Shown one piece after another: positions 45,101 to 53,777 of a DNA stretch of 64,000 bases (its first letter is position 1; each line of letters begins with the position of its first letter). The translations under genes and the position numbers were made by a program. Source of the DNA: Nematostella vectensis (lineage: Eukaryota; Cnidaria; Anthozoa; Actiniaria; Edwardsiidae); the NCBI RefSeq assembly GCF_932526225.1, contig NC_064039.1, positions 13,472,139-13,536,138 of the forward strand, written 5' to 3'. The notes below the pieces were generated by a model. The model was not told where the DNA came from. It saw nothing but the letters and a program-made list of their open reading frames with translations, and made no database searches.

Positions 45101-48100
45101 AGATGATTCCAATTTTGTAAGCAAACAAAGGAAAACACAAACAAAATCGTAGGAGCCAGGCTCGTACCCAGGGGGGTGCTGGGGGTGCGTTCGCACTTCC
45201 CCCTCCCCTACAAAGGCCATAAGTCCACTCTCGGTTCGCAATAGACGTGCTAAAGGATAAGCAAATTAGATATTCAAACCTTTTTGTAGCCAAATCCAAA
45301 AATAAACGTCCCGTGGAGATACTGCAATGGCATAAAAATCCGTCCCCTTTTTGTTTTTTGAGGGGGTGGTCAGATCTTTATCAGAAAACTTACGTCCTCT
45401 CCTCCCCCTCCCCCCTCCCCTTCAGGAAGAATTAGGTCTACTTTTTCGGATTTCGCCCCCCCCAAAGAAGAAAAAAGCTAAGGGTTTTCAGGGTATTACT
45501 ACTTCACCTCACTTCACTTTAGTTGAAAAAACCTGGTACGATGTTAAAATACAGCGCCGGTTTGTTTAGGGCAGATAATTAGATTGTTGCGGTGGCTTTG
45601 AAGTTTTCCATTAAAAACATTATAGTTTTATAGTCTGACTTTTAAAACAGTATAAGTCGTTGGTTGACACAGACCTGAACTTGAATATATCGATGCGCGG
45701 AGAAGAAGCATTTTCCATGCAAAACGTCTCAGGGCTTCGAGAATTGCTTAGGAGCCCAAGGAGCGATTGCATTGAAGTATCGATAATGCCAACGATGCGT
45801 TATACTAATAAGTCAATTTTTTTAATTGTTTTTTAATCGACTCGCAAGGATTAAATTCTCTCGATAGTAAAATAAAGTATAACGTTTGTTCTGCTTTGAC
45901 GTTTCTTCTCTTTCCCTAATACCATCTAAGCAAACTACAGCACCCGCTGTGATGTTTGCAGTGAACTGGTGGTATATGGGAAAGATACAACTGAAACAAC
46001 ATCGCCTAATGGTCATAACAGGCAACAAGAAAGTCATAGCGTCAAAATACTAAACCGCAATATTCTAAGACCACTAAAATACTTACCTAATTAAGCCAAG
46101 TTGACAAAGAAGCCAATGACGCAAAACGTATTATAATTCTAGTAAATATATTGAGCTGTGCAAGCGCGAGTTTCTACCGTGGGCTTCTATATATATACAT
46201 TTAGCGGCGGAAAGTAATCGCTCATGAGAATTAACGTCATCCCATCGGTAGACACGGGAACAGCTCGTAGAGTACGTTTTCTGTTGCCTCTAGATCCAGG
46301 TGTGGAGTGGGTTAAAGATGCCAATGATGTGATAACTGAAGACATCAGGGAAAAGGAACTCCAGCTTCACCGGGAACCAGCCAAAGACGAGCTCCAACAG
46401 CTGCGACATCAGAAGATGAAGGAGAAAAAGCTCAGAGGTTATATAAAAATGGTAAAGGGGAATATAGTGGAGTCATAATTAAACTTACCCCCTGTCACAC
46501 GTACACTTTTCAGTTGCAACTTGTCTCGCAAAAAATAATTGCAAATCGCACACGCCAGGTGACACGCGAATTATTTCCTGCGTCTTGAAGACATTTGTTA
46601 CGGAAGTATAAGTAGAAGTGGGAGACTGAGAAAAGAAAAACAAGTTGCAAGGGGAGTGTTACATAAGAAAACGTGCGTGCTACTTGCAATTATTTTTTGC
46701 AAGACAAGTTGCAAGAGATAAAACATACGTGTGACATGGCCTTTAAGCGCGTGAAAATCGAAGGAGCAAAGGACAACTCCTTCCCCCCTCCCATCTCCTT
46801 CGTGCTGACTTCACGCGCGCGTGAGCCCTAAACAGCTTCCGTCTTCGTCTCCTACGCTAGAGAAAGGCGTCCATTGAAAGGTTCTATCGAAGGGAACCTT
46901 AATTGATTCCATTTCTAGTCTTAGACAAGGGCAGGCCTGTATACGTGGGGTACTATAAGCTTTTAGTTTCATGCCACCGGAGAAGGATTTAATCCGTGCT
47001 ATCGGATATACAGTAAATGCCCATTTATCATCCAAATCCCGTAATAAACTTCCCATATTAACCATATCATAAAAGTAGAGCTTTTCGTTAGCATTTACGA
47101 TAAAATCACCTCATGACTTTATGGTAAGCAAATTTGTTAAAAGTCAAAGTGGTTCGGGTTCTAATACTAAGAGTGGGGGGAGGGTAAGAGGGGGGGACGT
47201 GGCTTAAACTATCTGTTACGCGGCCACCCTCGGGGCTAATCTAAGTGGGCACTTGGAGTTGGCCCAGAGGCTCAAAAAAAGTAATCAAACAAAAAGTACA
47301 GTAATCCTCACGATACAAGCCGCGGCACACTCGTTTCGCGTCAAACATCTGTCGCCTTTAACTCACTATCATTTCTTCGTCAAAGGGGTCTCAGATAAAA
47401 TAATGAAATCTTCTACGTCCTCTTAATAGAGGTAACAGTGGCGGTAAATAATAGGTAAATAATAAGTTCAGCGGCGTAGCCAGGATTTTTAACAGGAGGG
47501 GGCCCAAAAGGTACTTTCAAGGCATTTTCTCCTGTATTTTAGATAATGTCTCACACATTAACTGTAGTTTTGGCTGCTAAAAGGGGGGGCCCTATCCACC
47601 CCCCTGGCTACGCCCCTGAAATTTATTTTACGAGAAACTGGTAGCCGCTACCGCTTTATGGAGGTGGCCGCTAAAATACAGATTTGAAATACACTTGAGT
47701 GACTAATATTTATTGACTTTTAAGTCAAAAGTAGCACTGCATTTTTCTGTTCGACATATCGTAACGAACTTATGCGCTGTCCTATTCCAGCTCCTGTTTT
47801 ACAGCTTGGTGTTGGCGCTTGTGTCTGTGATCGCTCAGGGTCATATCAGTAGCCAATCCTTCCACTTCAGACGATCCATGGAGAGAAACCTCATAGAGCC
47901 ACTCAACAAATCAAGCCTGAGCACGGGGAAAATGAGTCAGGTTTGGACAAATAATTCCCAATAGTTCTTGCGAATCTTGGTGTTAATATCTATATGATAC
48001 CACATCTAGTTGGTTATTTTGTTCTTTTTTTTCATAATCTGGGACTCCCCTCCCATTTCGATCTCGTATCATCCGGAATGCATACACGAAGATAGAAATC

Positions 48101-51100
48101 ATTTGACTTTACGGCGCTTATCTGTTATAGTTTTGGCAGTTTTGTCTACCCTACAGGGCCGAGGCAAAGGTGAAACATTATAAGGAAATGACGAATAGGA
48201 GTGCGGCTGTACTACCAATATTGTTTTTTACTACAATAATGTTTTTGCATGCCCCTCCCCCCCAGTATTTCGAGGCCTGCCACAGCTCCCCCAGTATTTC
48301 GAGGCCTGCTAACAGCTCCCCCAGTATTTCGAGGCCTGCCACAGCTCCCCCCAGTATTTCGAGGCCTGCCACAGCTTTCCCAGTATTTCGAGGCCTGCCA
48401 CAGCTCCCCCCCAGTATTTCGAGGCCTGCCACAGCTCCCCCAGTATTTCGAGGCCTGCTTACAGCTCCCCCCAGTATTTCGATGCCTGCCACAGCTCCCC
48501 CCCCAGTATTTCGAGGCCTGCCACAGCTCCCCCCAGTATTTCGAGGCCTGCCACAGCTCCCCCCAGTATTTCGATGCCTGCCACAGCTCCCCCCAGTATT
48601 TCCAGGCCTGCCACAGCTCCCCCCAGTATTTCGATGCCTGCCACAGCTCCCCCCCAGTATTTCGAGGCCTGCCACAGCTCCCCCCAGTATTTCGATGCCT
48701 GCCACAGCTCCCCCCCAGTATTTCGAGGCCTGCTAACAGCTCCCCCCAGTATTTCCAGGCCTGCTTACAGCTCCCACCAGTATTTCGATGCCTGCCACAG
48801 CTCCCCCCCAGTATTTCGAGGCCTGCCACAGCTCCCCCCAGTATTTCGATGCCTGCCAGAGCTCCCCCCCAGTATTTCGAGGCCTGCCACAGCTCCCCCC
48901 CAGTATTTCGAGGCCTGCCACAGCTCCCCCCAGTATTTCGAAGCCTGCTAACAGCTCCCCCCAGTATTTCGAGGCCTGCTTACAGCTCCCCCCCAGTATT
49001 TCGAGGCCTGCCACAGCTCCCCTAGTATTTCGAGGCCTGCTTACAGCTCCCCCCCATTATTTCGAGGCCTGCCACAGCTCCCTCCAGTATTTCGAGGCCT
49101 GCCACAGCTCCCCGCCAGTATTTCGAGGCCTGCTAACAGCTCCCCCCAGTATTTCGAGACCTGCTAATAGCTCCCCCCAGTATTTCGAGGCCTGCCACAG
49201 CTCCCCCAGTATTTCGAGGCCTGCCACAGCTCCCCCCAAGTATTTCGAGGCCTCCCAAAGCTCCCCCAGTATTTCGAGGCCTGCCACAGCTCCCCCAGTA
49301 TTTCGAGGCCTGCCACAGCTCCCCCCAGTATTTCGAGGCCTGCCACAGCTCCCCCCCCAGTATTTCGAGGCCTGCCACAGCTCCCCCCAGTATTTCGATG
49401 CCTGCCACAGCTCCCCCCAGTATTTCCAGGCCTGCTTACAGCTCCCCCCAGTATTTCGAAGCCTGCTAACAGCTCCCCCCAGTATTTCGAGGCCTGCTTA
49501 CAGCTCCCCCAGTGTTTTGAGGCCTGCTTACAGCTCCCCATAGTATTTCGAGGCCTGCCACAGCTCCCCCAGTATTTCGAGGCCTGCCACAGCTCCCCCC
49601 TAGTATTTCGAGGCCTGCCACAGCTCCCCCCAGTATTTCGAGGCCTGCCACAGCTCCCCCCAGTATTTCGAGGCCTGCCACAGCTCCCCCTAGTATTTCG
49701 AGGCCTGCTTACAGCTCCCCCCGGTATTTCGAGGCCTGCCACAGCTCCACCCAGTATTTGCAGGCCTGCCACAGTTCCCCCCTAGAATTGCGATGCCTGC
49801 TTACAGCTCCCCCCAGTATTTCGAGGCCTGCCACAGCTCCGTCAAGCCGCATGCAGCAAGCCTAGATTGCAAATTACGCACCAAAACTTGATCTCAGCAG
49901 TAGTAATGATACAATCATTGAAAAAAAGGATCTACACAATAAAACAGATGTTTTTATGTGCCTTTTGAATTCATTTTTGTAGAAGCGAGAGAATGACAAA
50001 AGGGAAGTAGCTAAACTATCGCAACATTTGCCAGGTTACCAACGTGAACAAGTTCTGGGACTACGTCCGACAAACTCTCCTTCCCGGACTATATGAGCAA
50101 GCGTGGTACAATGGTGAGCCCGCGGGCCTCAGCGGATTTACTGCAAGCCGTCAATCACATAGAGTGGGAGTGACAAGACTGAGGCAGCTCAGAGTGACGA
50201 AAGGTGAGAGACTGGTGACGAGTTACTTTGCTCATTATATAGTAAGTCTAAAGTCATAACAGCATAAGCAAACTTAACAGTACACTGATCTCCCCTTCAG
50301 GATCGAGACATACTTTGAATTCAATTTTTGTCAAATAAAACCTAACAAGGCTCTGTTTTAGTTGCCATTGTCACTGATGAAGAGGCGGGAGCCTCGAACG
50401 TTTGTAATATCTATTCCTTGAAGCGCTATCTGTAGTCATACTATTAAATTTCAGTGGTTGGGAATTCACTTCTGAACATGTGTTATTTAATTGTTGTCAG
50501 TGCAAACGGCAAATGGCAGTAATGGCAGTAATCCAAATTAAAATATATATATAAATAAAACATGCGAAAATCCATTTAATATAATCAATATATGGTCTTC
50601 ACATCGGTTGATTTTATTTATCACTTTTCATTTTACAAATAATTACTACTCATAAACACCTTTCGGTCGTAGAACTTCCATTTGGCAATTGACAAATAAA
50701 CAATTGCCAATTAAAACCAACATCTCTCACTCCAAGGTTTATGTGGTATCTTGTATCCGCGCCTTTTTGAAATAGATCGATAAACGATATTCGCGCGAAA
50801 ACGAAAGCTAATTTGTTTTCTCGTCATTTTAATTTTTAAAAGCCATATGATTTTTTTTTATTAACCTCGCTTGCTCGGGCTGTACGGAGAAATATCAGAC
50901 CACGGTCTTTTCAGCACGGCCTGCGGCTTTGGGCCGTACATTCAAGATCTCGGTCTGATATTTCTCCGTACAGCCCTCGTGCTCGGTTAATAAGTAGTTA
51001 ATATTCGTTTTGCACAGGTGGCTGTCCCATATCAAAGCACGTGCACGAGCATTTCCGGGAATGCAACATGGCGTACACACAAGACAAAGAAGACCATTAC

Positions 51101-52696
51101 AACTACAAACCGCGGTGGGCTTACAGTACCACGCTTAAACCTCACGAGAGGATCATGGGTAGGCTCTCACCATGGCACCACCTCACCGCGTCCAAAGCTA
51201 ACCACAGCTTACCCGTGATAGGAACTTTCTCAGTCTACAGTGGAGGTGGCTATATAGCAGAGCTTGGGAACGACAAGGATTACGCAAAAGCTTATGTTGA
51301 TTATCTCATGCGTACCCATTGGATTGATAAATACACACGTGCTGTGTTTATTGAGGGGGCTCTGTACAACGCTAACGTGAATTTGCTTACTGTGTTCGAT
51401 GTCTTTGTTGAGTTCGGCAGAGCTGGGCTTGCCATCCCGAAAGTCAACTTCAAAATATTTAGCGTGTACACAGAGCTCAATAGTGGTTTTGTATTCTATT
51501 CCACGTGCGAGCTTCTCTTCGTGTTTCTGATGTTGGTGATTACGTACTCTTTGGTTCGACGTCTTGTTCGCCAAAGGTTGACATATTTCAAGAAGTTTTG
51601 GAACTGGATTGACTTGGCACTTTGTGCAACCAGTATTACGTGCGTCGTTCTTTATGCAAGGCAAATACTTCTAATCAAAAAAGCGGGAAAACTATTGAAG
51701 CAGGATCGCTCGACGTTCCTAGATCTCTACGAGTGTGCCACTACCGTACAGAATATGATTTACTCGGCCGCTCTACTTAGCTTCCTGGTAGTGGTAAAGC
51801 TTCTTCATTCAATGAGTTTCTCGAGGAGCTTGCAACTGTTAAAAGGGACGCTATCGCACGCAGGAAAACAGGTACATTGTTTCTTGCTGATGCTGGCAAT
51901 TCTCATGATGGCCTACACATCAATGACATTCCCAGTGCTGTGCCCTTACACAGAAGGATTCAGTACGATGCCCGAGACTCTGAAATCCTTGTTTTCCATT
52001 CTTCTTGGTAAACTTGACTACAATAATGACTTTGTGTTGACGTCTGACTTCCAGCGACTGGTCCAGTTATTTCTGCTGTGCTATGGCGTCTCAATGATAT
52101 TTGTTTTCATGAATTTTCTGTTGTCGATCATTAATAATGTTTACGCTGACATAGAAGACGACGAGGAGTTCCAGAAGAACCGGTTTGACTTCTTTGATAT
52201 GGTGAAAGACAAAGTTATGGATGTTTTTGGGATGAATAAACAGCCGGAAAGGGAAATGCCGAAAGAAAAAGAAACAGATTTCAAGGAATTGCATTTAAAA
52301 AGAAACATACAATACATTCTCAATACACAAGTCGCGAGGCTGAATAAATCACTAGAGCTCATCATTTTCGACGATCGAAAGGAAGAATTCCAGTGCTACA
52401 AACAATTTGCAATTGCGAAGGGGGTAAGGGTCGATGCAGGATGTGACAACAAAGGATTTGAAGATGAAATCTTTGACGACGAAAACACACAAGAAAACAC
52501 ACAAGACCAAGCTTCTGACAGTGTGCTATTGATGTTGCTGAACAAGAAGAAAAGGAGATTAGAGGAGTTGGACAAACAGGGTGATACTACTACTGATGAA
52601 AGAACACATCTTTTAAAGGTTATACAATGCCTCCATGAGTTATTGGAACTGACCCTGCGAGGAAAACAGGATCATCAAAGCCAAATAGTGAAATAG
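24076..52696 (+). CDS. Polycystin-1-type receptor-channel (LamG, PKD array, REJ, GPS, PLAT, 11 TM), about 3850 aa
   Basis: Exons: 24076-24135, 24831-24868 (tentative), 25590-25666, 25725-26128, 26592-26859, 27426-31551, 33736-34031, 34345-34657, 34765-35353, 37567-37782, 38682-38807, 39912-40226, 40536-40787, 41315-41884, 42471-42707, 43233-44736, 46294-46451, 47791-47940, 50035-50203 and 51018-52696. The sum is 11547 nt, 3849 codons with stop, and phases agree throughout. Domain order is signal peptide, LamG, about 14 PKD domains, REJ, GPS, TM1, PLAT, TM2-6, polycystin extracellular (TOP) domain, TM7-11 and a cytosolic coiled tail. This is the polycystin-1 plan; family members pair with polycystin-2-type subunits in mechanosensory or chemosensory, often ciliary, channels. 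The LRR, WSC and C-type lectin domains of vertebrate PKD1 are absent and LamG stands in their place. Exon 2 has a weak donor and is kept mainly because it closes the phase. Confidence 0.9.
25265..25430. mobile_element. MITE-like element with G20 run
   Basis: GGGGCGGATCTAGCC at the left is inverted near the right end as CCTAGATCCGCTACTG. The interior carries a G20 run (25293-25312) and a second G run. It is intronic in the polycystin gene. Confidence 0.55.
25590..26859 (+). other. N-terminal LamG domain of the polycystin
   Basis: Exon 25725-26128 encodes QPVGVYPFNKLHQAND..., then LLFKGNAGSYIELDEGRLDV and ITILVHVFP...GPIVNYKVDGYGVQLW. Exon 26592-26859 encodes WNYVGLSYSWETGVTILWHDG...GRVSCLQVYPEAL. 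The order of strands and the final GRVSCLQVY block fit a LamG/pentraxin-like fold and align with the LamG domain of the upstream gene. Exon 25590-25666 adds a short lead-in (LRNKPKVLGKIIDGEEALAL) and ends at a perfect GTAAGT donor. The donor of 25725-26128 is GTTTGT, which is weak. Confidence 0.82.
26103..26415 (+). repeat. Tandem array derived from an exon end and its splice donor
   Basis: About eight to nine degenerate copies of a 30-40 bp unit near TACACAGAGAATCTAGAAAA + ACAGGTTTGTATAG. The first copy is the last 25 nt of the LamG exon (ending at 26128) plus its GTTTGT donor. Later copies keep CAGGTTTGT or close variants at many positions. Confidence 0.8.
26886..27240 (+). repeat. Tandem repeat, about 26 bp unit
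   Basis: About 13 degenerate copies of a unit near CGTGACATACCCTAGATC + CGACTTG, with a variant AGCTTCATGACACTCTAGAT. It fills most of the intron between the LamG and PKD exons. Confidence 0.82.
27426..31551 (+). other. Giant PKD-domain exon (about 14 Ig-like PKD repeats)
   Basis: One 4126-nt exon runs from TTGCAG|AT to AG|GTGATT (phase 1 in, phase 2 out). PKD signatures include YYFNTGDGS, IWSFGDGK, YRVDFGDN, CMINFGDN, FEFDFGDGT, CEWDFGDGT, FVFDFGDD and CTIDYGDGE, each followed by a Y-x(4-5)-G-x-F/Y-x-V block. Every third repeat lacks the GDG motif. N-x-S/T sites are very frequent. The linker QE(P/V/A)I recurs at 27968, 28793, 29639 and 30497, then as QDPV at 30767. Confidence 0.93.
32759..33290 (+). 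pseudogene. Broken zinc-finger-like reading frame, possibly element-derived
   Basis: In one frame from about 32759 the DNA reads LEEDENDGLFHCPVPDC... ending TQR. A one-base shift near 32835 moves the sense into a second frame beginning GCRKHVKKKHTWFYYFDEKP and running to about 33290 (...EDEDHLTLDIVDFCLCSPNL...). Joined, the first part has a C-x4-C...H-x4-H arrangement like a zinc finger. The product is not a known part of polycystins, and the frame is closed by intron sequence on both sides. It may be a fragment of a transposon or of an anthozoan gene family, but I cannot name it with confidence. Confidence 0.5.
33477..33540 (+). repeat. CCA/CCG microsatellite
   Basis: A run of about 20 ACC/GCC triplets 195 bp upstream of the first REJ exon. 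All three frames read as homopolymer-like Pro, His or Arg, so it is a simple repeat and not coding. Confidence 0.9.
34196..34316 (+). repeat. Dispersed repeat family R, copy 2
   Basis: TAGACACACTGCTTTTACAA, TTTTTGCGTTTTCCGTTAAA and TCGACCGGAAGTAAACTGGT match copy 1. It ends 28 bp before the REJ exon at 34345, so it abuts the acceptor region. Confidence 0.78.
36173..36232 (-). repeat. Dispersed repeat family R, copy 3 (partial)
   Basis: Reverse complement of the right half of copy 1: TTTACTTCCGGTCGATTACG, then CAATCTCCGATGATTTTTAA and CGGAAAA. Confidence 0.7.
36311..36382. repeat. 72-bp near-perfect palindrome
   Basis: GTGGATTCTA (36311-36320) pairs with TAGAATCCAC (36373-36382). Inside, ACTAATGTCTAGTAGAGTC runs into TAGACATGTCTA at the centre and out again in mirror order. 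Only one base pair (36321 against 36372) is mismatched and there is no loop spacer. It sits between R copies 3 and 4. Confidence 0.92.
36400..36510 (-). repeat. Dispersed repeat family R, copy 4
   Basis: Reverse complement of copies 1 and 2: AAGCCGCATTGTCACCAGTT, then TACTTCCGGTCGATTACC, GACGGAAAACGCGAAAAATA and GCAGTGTGTTTATTG. Confidence 0.75.
38838..39872 (+). repeat. 63-bp minisatellite, 16 copies, in a polycystin intron
   Basis: The unit consists of TAGCTGACAATTATCTGAAT, ACTGTCTTACTCCTAGAAAG and GTTTCCAGCCTTACAGTACTG (63 bp, near-identical). TAGCTGACAATTAT recurs at 16 positions from 38875 to 39828. Copies differ by a few bases; some have GGTCCTCTAG or GGTCTTTTAG in place of GGTTTCCAG. 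The unit is a multiple of three, so frames stay open across copies, but the array starts 30 bp after a donor (38808) and ends 40 bp before an acceptor (39911), so it is intronic. Confidence 0.93.
42471..42707 (+). other. GPS autoproteolysis motif and TM1
   Basis: The exon encodes HCRCTHLTSFGGAF followed by a hydrophobic stretch VAVLFTIMTIFLLYPLLLAW. The C-x-C-x-H-L-T core is intact, so cleavage between Leu (42519-42521) and Thr (42522-42524) is expected from family knowledge. Confidence 0.92.
43233..44736 (+). other. PLAT domain, TM2-TM5 and cytosolic loop
   Basis: The exon starts LGPIKLPSTTSDARYRYQI and gives a PLAT/LH2 domain (ITFVTGKQGGSGT...VSCTVVG, PLFQKRSTNSFILSVP, LKIWHDNYG...WYLKQVVV). 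Hydrophobic segments follow at VSCCLCLLCTAMVTNAMFYG, VVISIYTCLILIPVNLVIV, VHVAWFLCITSSVTSALF and VVVISVLFALI. A 130-residue cytosolic loop between TM3 and TM4 is Ser-rich, with SRRTSSDSGID as a possible kinase site. Confidence 0.9.
44737..46293 (+). other. Intron between the PLAT/TM exon and the pre-TM6 exon
   Basis: It contains a partial TE-like region: possible tRNA-like or SINE remnants at about 45010-45060 and 45150-45175 (antisense TTCGAGTCCC-like boxes), repeat family C copy 2, and otherwise AT-rich sequence without recognised features. Confidence 0.5.
45175..45460 (+). repeat. Dispersed repeat family C, copy 2
   Basis: GTCCACTCTCGGTTCGCAAT, AACCTTTTTGTAGCCAAATC, AATAAACGTCCCGTGGAGAT and AATTAGGTCTACTTTTTCGG match copy 1 at 23300-23575 in order and orientation. 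Confidence 0.7.
46489..46739. mobile_element. MITE / fold-back element with about 55-bp inverted ends
   Basis: Left CCTGTCACACGTACACTTTT, then CAGTTGCAACTTGTCTCGCA and AAAAATAATTGCAA; right TTGCAATTATTTTTTGCAAG, then ACAAGTTGCAAGAG and ACATACGTGTGACATGG. The arms are inverted copies. It begins 37 bp after the donor of exon 46294-46451. Confidence 0.82.
47471..47619. mobile_element. MITE-like element, CGTAGCCAGG ends
   Basis: GGCGTAGCCAGG on the left is inverted on the right as CCTGGCTACGCCCC. G-rich and C-rich tracts lie inside the ends. It is intronic in the polycystin gene. Confidence 0.6.
48258..49846 (+). repeat. About 30-bp minisatellite, roughly 50 copies, in a polycystin intron
   Basis: The unit is CCCCCCAGTATTTCGAGG followed by CCTGCCACAGCT, with C runs of 4-8 and variants CCTGCTAACAGCT, CCTGCTTACAGCT and TCGATGCC. 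Variation in C-run length makes all six frames open, so the long frames here (Ser-Ile-Ser-Arg-Pro type and the reverse) are artefacts. Each unit carries a poly-C tract plus CAG, which mimics a 3' splice site. It lies between exons 47791-47940 and 50035-50203. Confidence 0.95.
50374..50402 (+). ncRNA. Hammerhead-like relic (Penelope terminal type)
   Basis: CTGATGA (50374-50380), one A, then stem GAGGC/GCCTC with loop GGGA, then GAACGTT. The CUGAUGA core is exact, but the second core reads GAAC where GAAA is expected, so it is probably inactive. It lies in the intron between 50203 and 51018. Confidence 0.35.
50858..50993. repeat. Fold-back element just before the last polycystin exon
   Basis: GGGCTGTACGGAGAAATATC (50877-50896) plus AGACC is exactly inverted as GGTCT plus GATATTTCTCCGTACAGCCC (50952-50976). 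The flanking TTATTAACC / GGTTAATAA extends the arms to about 45 bp with a few mismatches. An inner ACGGCC/GGCCGT pair lies in the loop. It ends 25 bp upstream of the exon at 51018. Confidence 0.88.
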
Positions 52697-53534
52697 AAAT
52701 AAGCGGTAAAAATAAAAATAAGAACCCCAGTACATACTGTACCCCCACCCCCATAGACGTGCTAAACTTTTCAAAACTCGAGAAAAAAACAATCCTGATA
52801 TTTCATTATCTATACTAAGTTATATAATACGCTAAGGAATGGATTGTGCTCCACCTTTCACGGAAAAATGGCTGAGCTAAAACCATTTCCACACATTACA
52901 TATTACAAAATGTTTTTTTATTTCAATATTATACAGGGGAGCAAATATCTAACTCACGCGTTTTTGTAAGCGAGAGGATCACCCTCGCAAAGGTGCCATT
53001 TTCAAGATTTCACCGAAGCACAAAAATAATTTATTTCCCGCAGCAAAAAGGACTAATGACCTTCAGACCTCCGTGTCTCTCAAGAAAAACACAAAAAGTA
53101 TACAGTAATAAGTCTATCACCAAAAATATCATCGTAGAGGAGAAATCTTATTCTTTAGACAATTTCGGAAGATGTGTAAACAAACCTCCGAGCGCGAATT
53201 CGAATACTTGCCGTAGTTTTATTGCATACAAAGATTAATTGTAGCTAAAAGACACAACCGTCTTTTTTTATCGTTATTTAGAAAGGCATTATTTCTACCT
53301 TGAAAAGAAAGTAGATTCTTTTGCTCCATCGCGCATAAACAAAACGGTTCGCAAACAAGGAAACGGAAGAAAAGAGCTACAACTGCAAGACATTTGACTT
53401 TTTGAACAACTTCAGTTCAATCCATTAAAGGAACGGTGCATAAACGCTTATTTAATCATATCAAAATGGTGCACAACTATCAAATCAATCTCGATATAAA
53501 AAGTAAGATATAAAAGCAAATGGTTTGTTCATTG

Positions 53535-53777
53535 TGTAGTTCCAGAAAATACCTATACCCCCCCCATGTAGGGGAACGGAGGTATGACCCCCCACCCCTC
53601 TGGAATTTCCAACCCCCTAGAAAAAAAATAAATACAGTAACTGTTAAGGAAAAAGGGCATTTTACACCCCCTCCCCTCTGGAAATTCCTGGGCGTTTGAA
53701 CCCCCATCCCCCGGAATTTCCAATCCCCTCAATGGGGGAGGGGGGAGGGGAGGGTATGGATATTTTCTGGAACTACA
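53535..53777. mobile_element. MITE with 26-bp terminal inverted repeats
   Basis: TGTAGTTCCAGAAAATACCT + ATACCC on the left is inverted on the right as GGGTATGGAT + ATTTTCTGGAACTACA, with two mismatches. The interior repeats the theme CCCTCTGGAATTTCC three times in C-rich DNA. There is no ORF. Confidence 0.85.

Larger units (their letters stand above)
46294..52696 (+). other. Polycystin channel module (TM6, TOP domain, TM7-TM11)
   Basis: Exon 46294-46451 ends in a basic KEKKLRG run before TM6 in exon 47791-47940. Exon 50035-50203 gives FWDYVRQTLLPGLYEQAWYN and VGVTRLRQLRV, hallmarks of the polycystin extracellular domain. The last exon 51018-52696 completes it (GCPISKHVHEHFRECNM...Y..ED) and carries five TM segments, a pore-region block SLFSILLGKLDYNNDF and a final helix FMNFLLSIINNVYADI. 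The C-terminal 180 residues are charged with a likely coiled coil near the end. AATAAA at 52711 is a possible poly(A) signal. Confidence 0.92.

Noticed and set aside
48178-49772. Several long open frames on both strands (up to about 250 codons) of Ser-Ile-Ser-Arg-Pro or Gly-Arg-Pro-Arg-Asn type
   Set aside because: They are translations of the 30-bp minisatellite, open in all frames because C-run lengths vary. No start context or splice support.
48258-49846. CRISPR-like array of 30-bp repeats
   Set aside because: There are no unique spacers; it is a contiguous tandem repeat in a eukaryotic intron.
15188-52696. One single gene spanning LamG-D8C-PAN and polycystin
   Set aside because: Both parts have their own signal-peptide exon, the PAN exon ends in a stop after a complete domain, and an AATAAA follows. 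Not fully excluded without transcripts.
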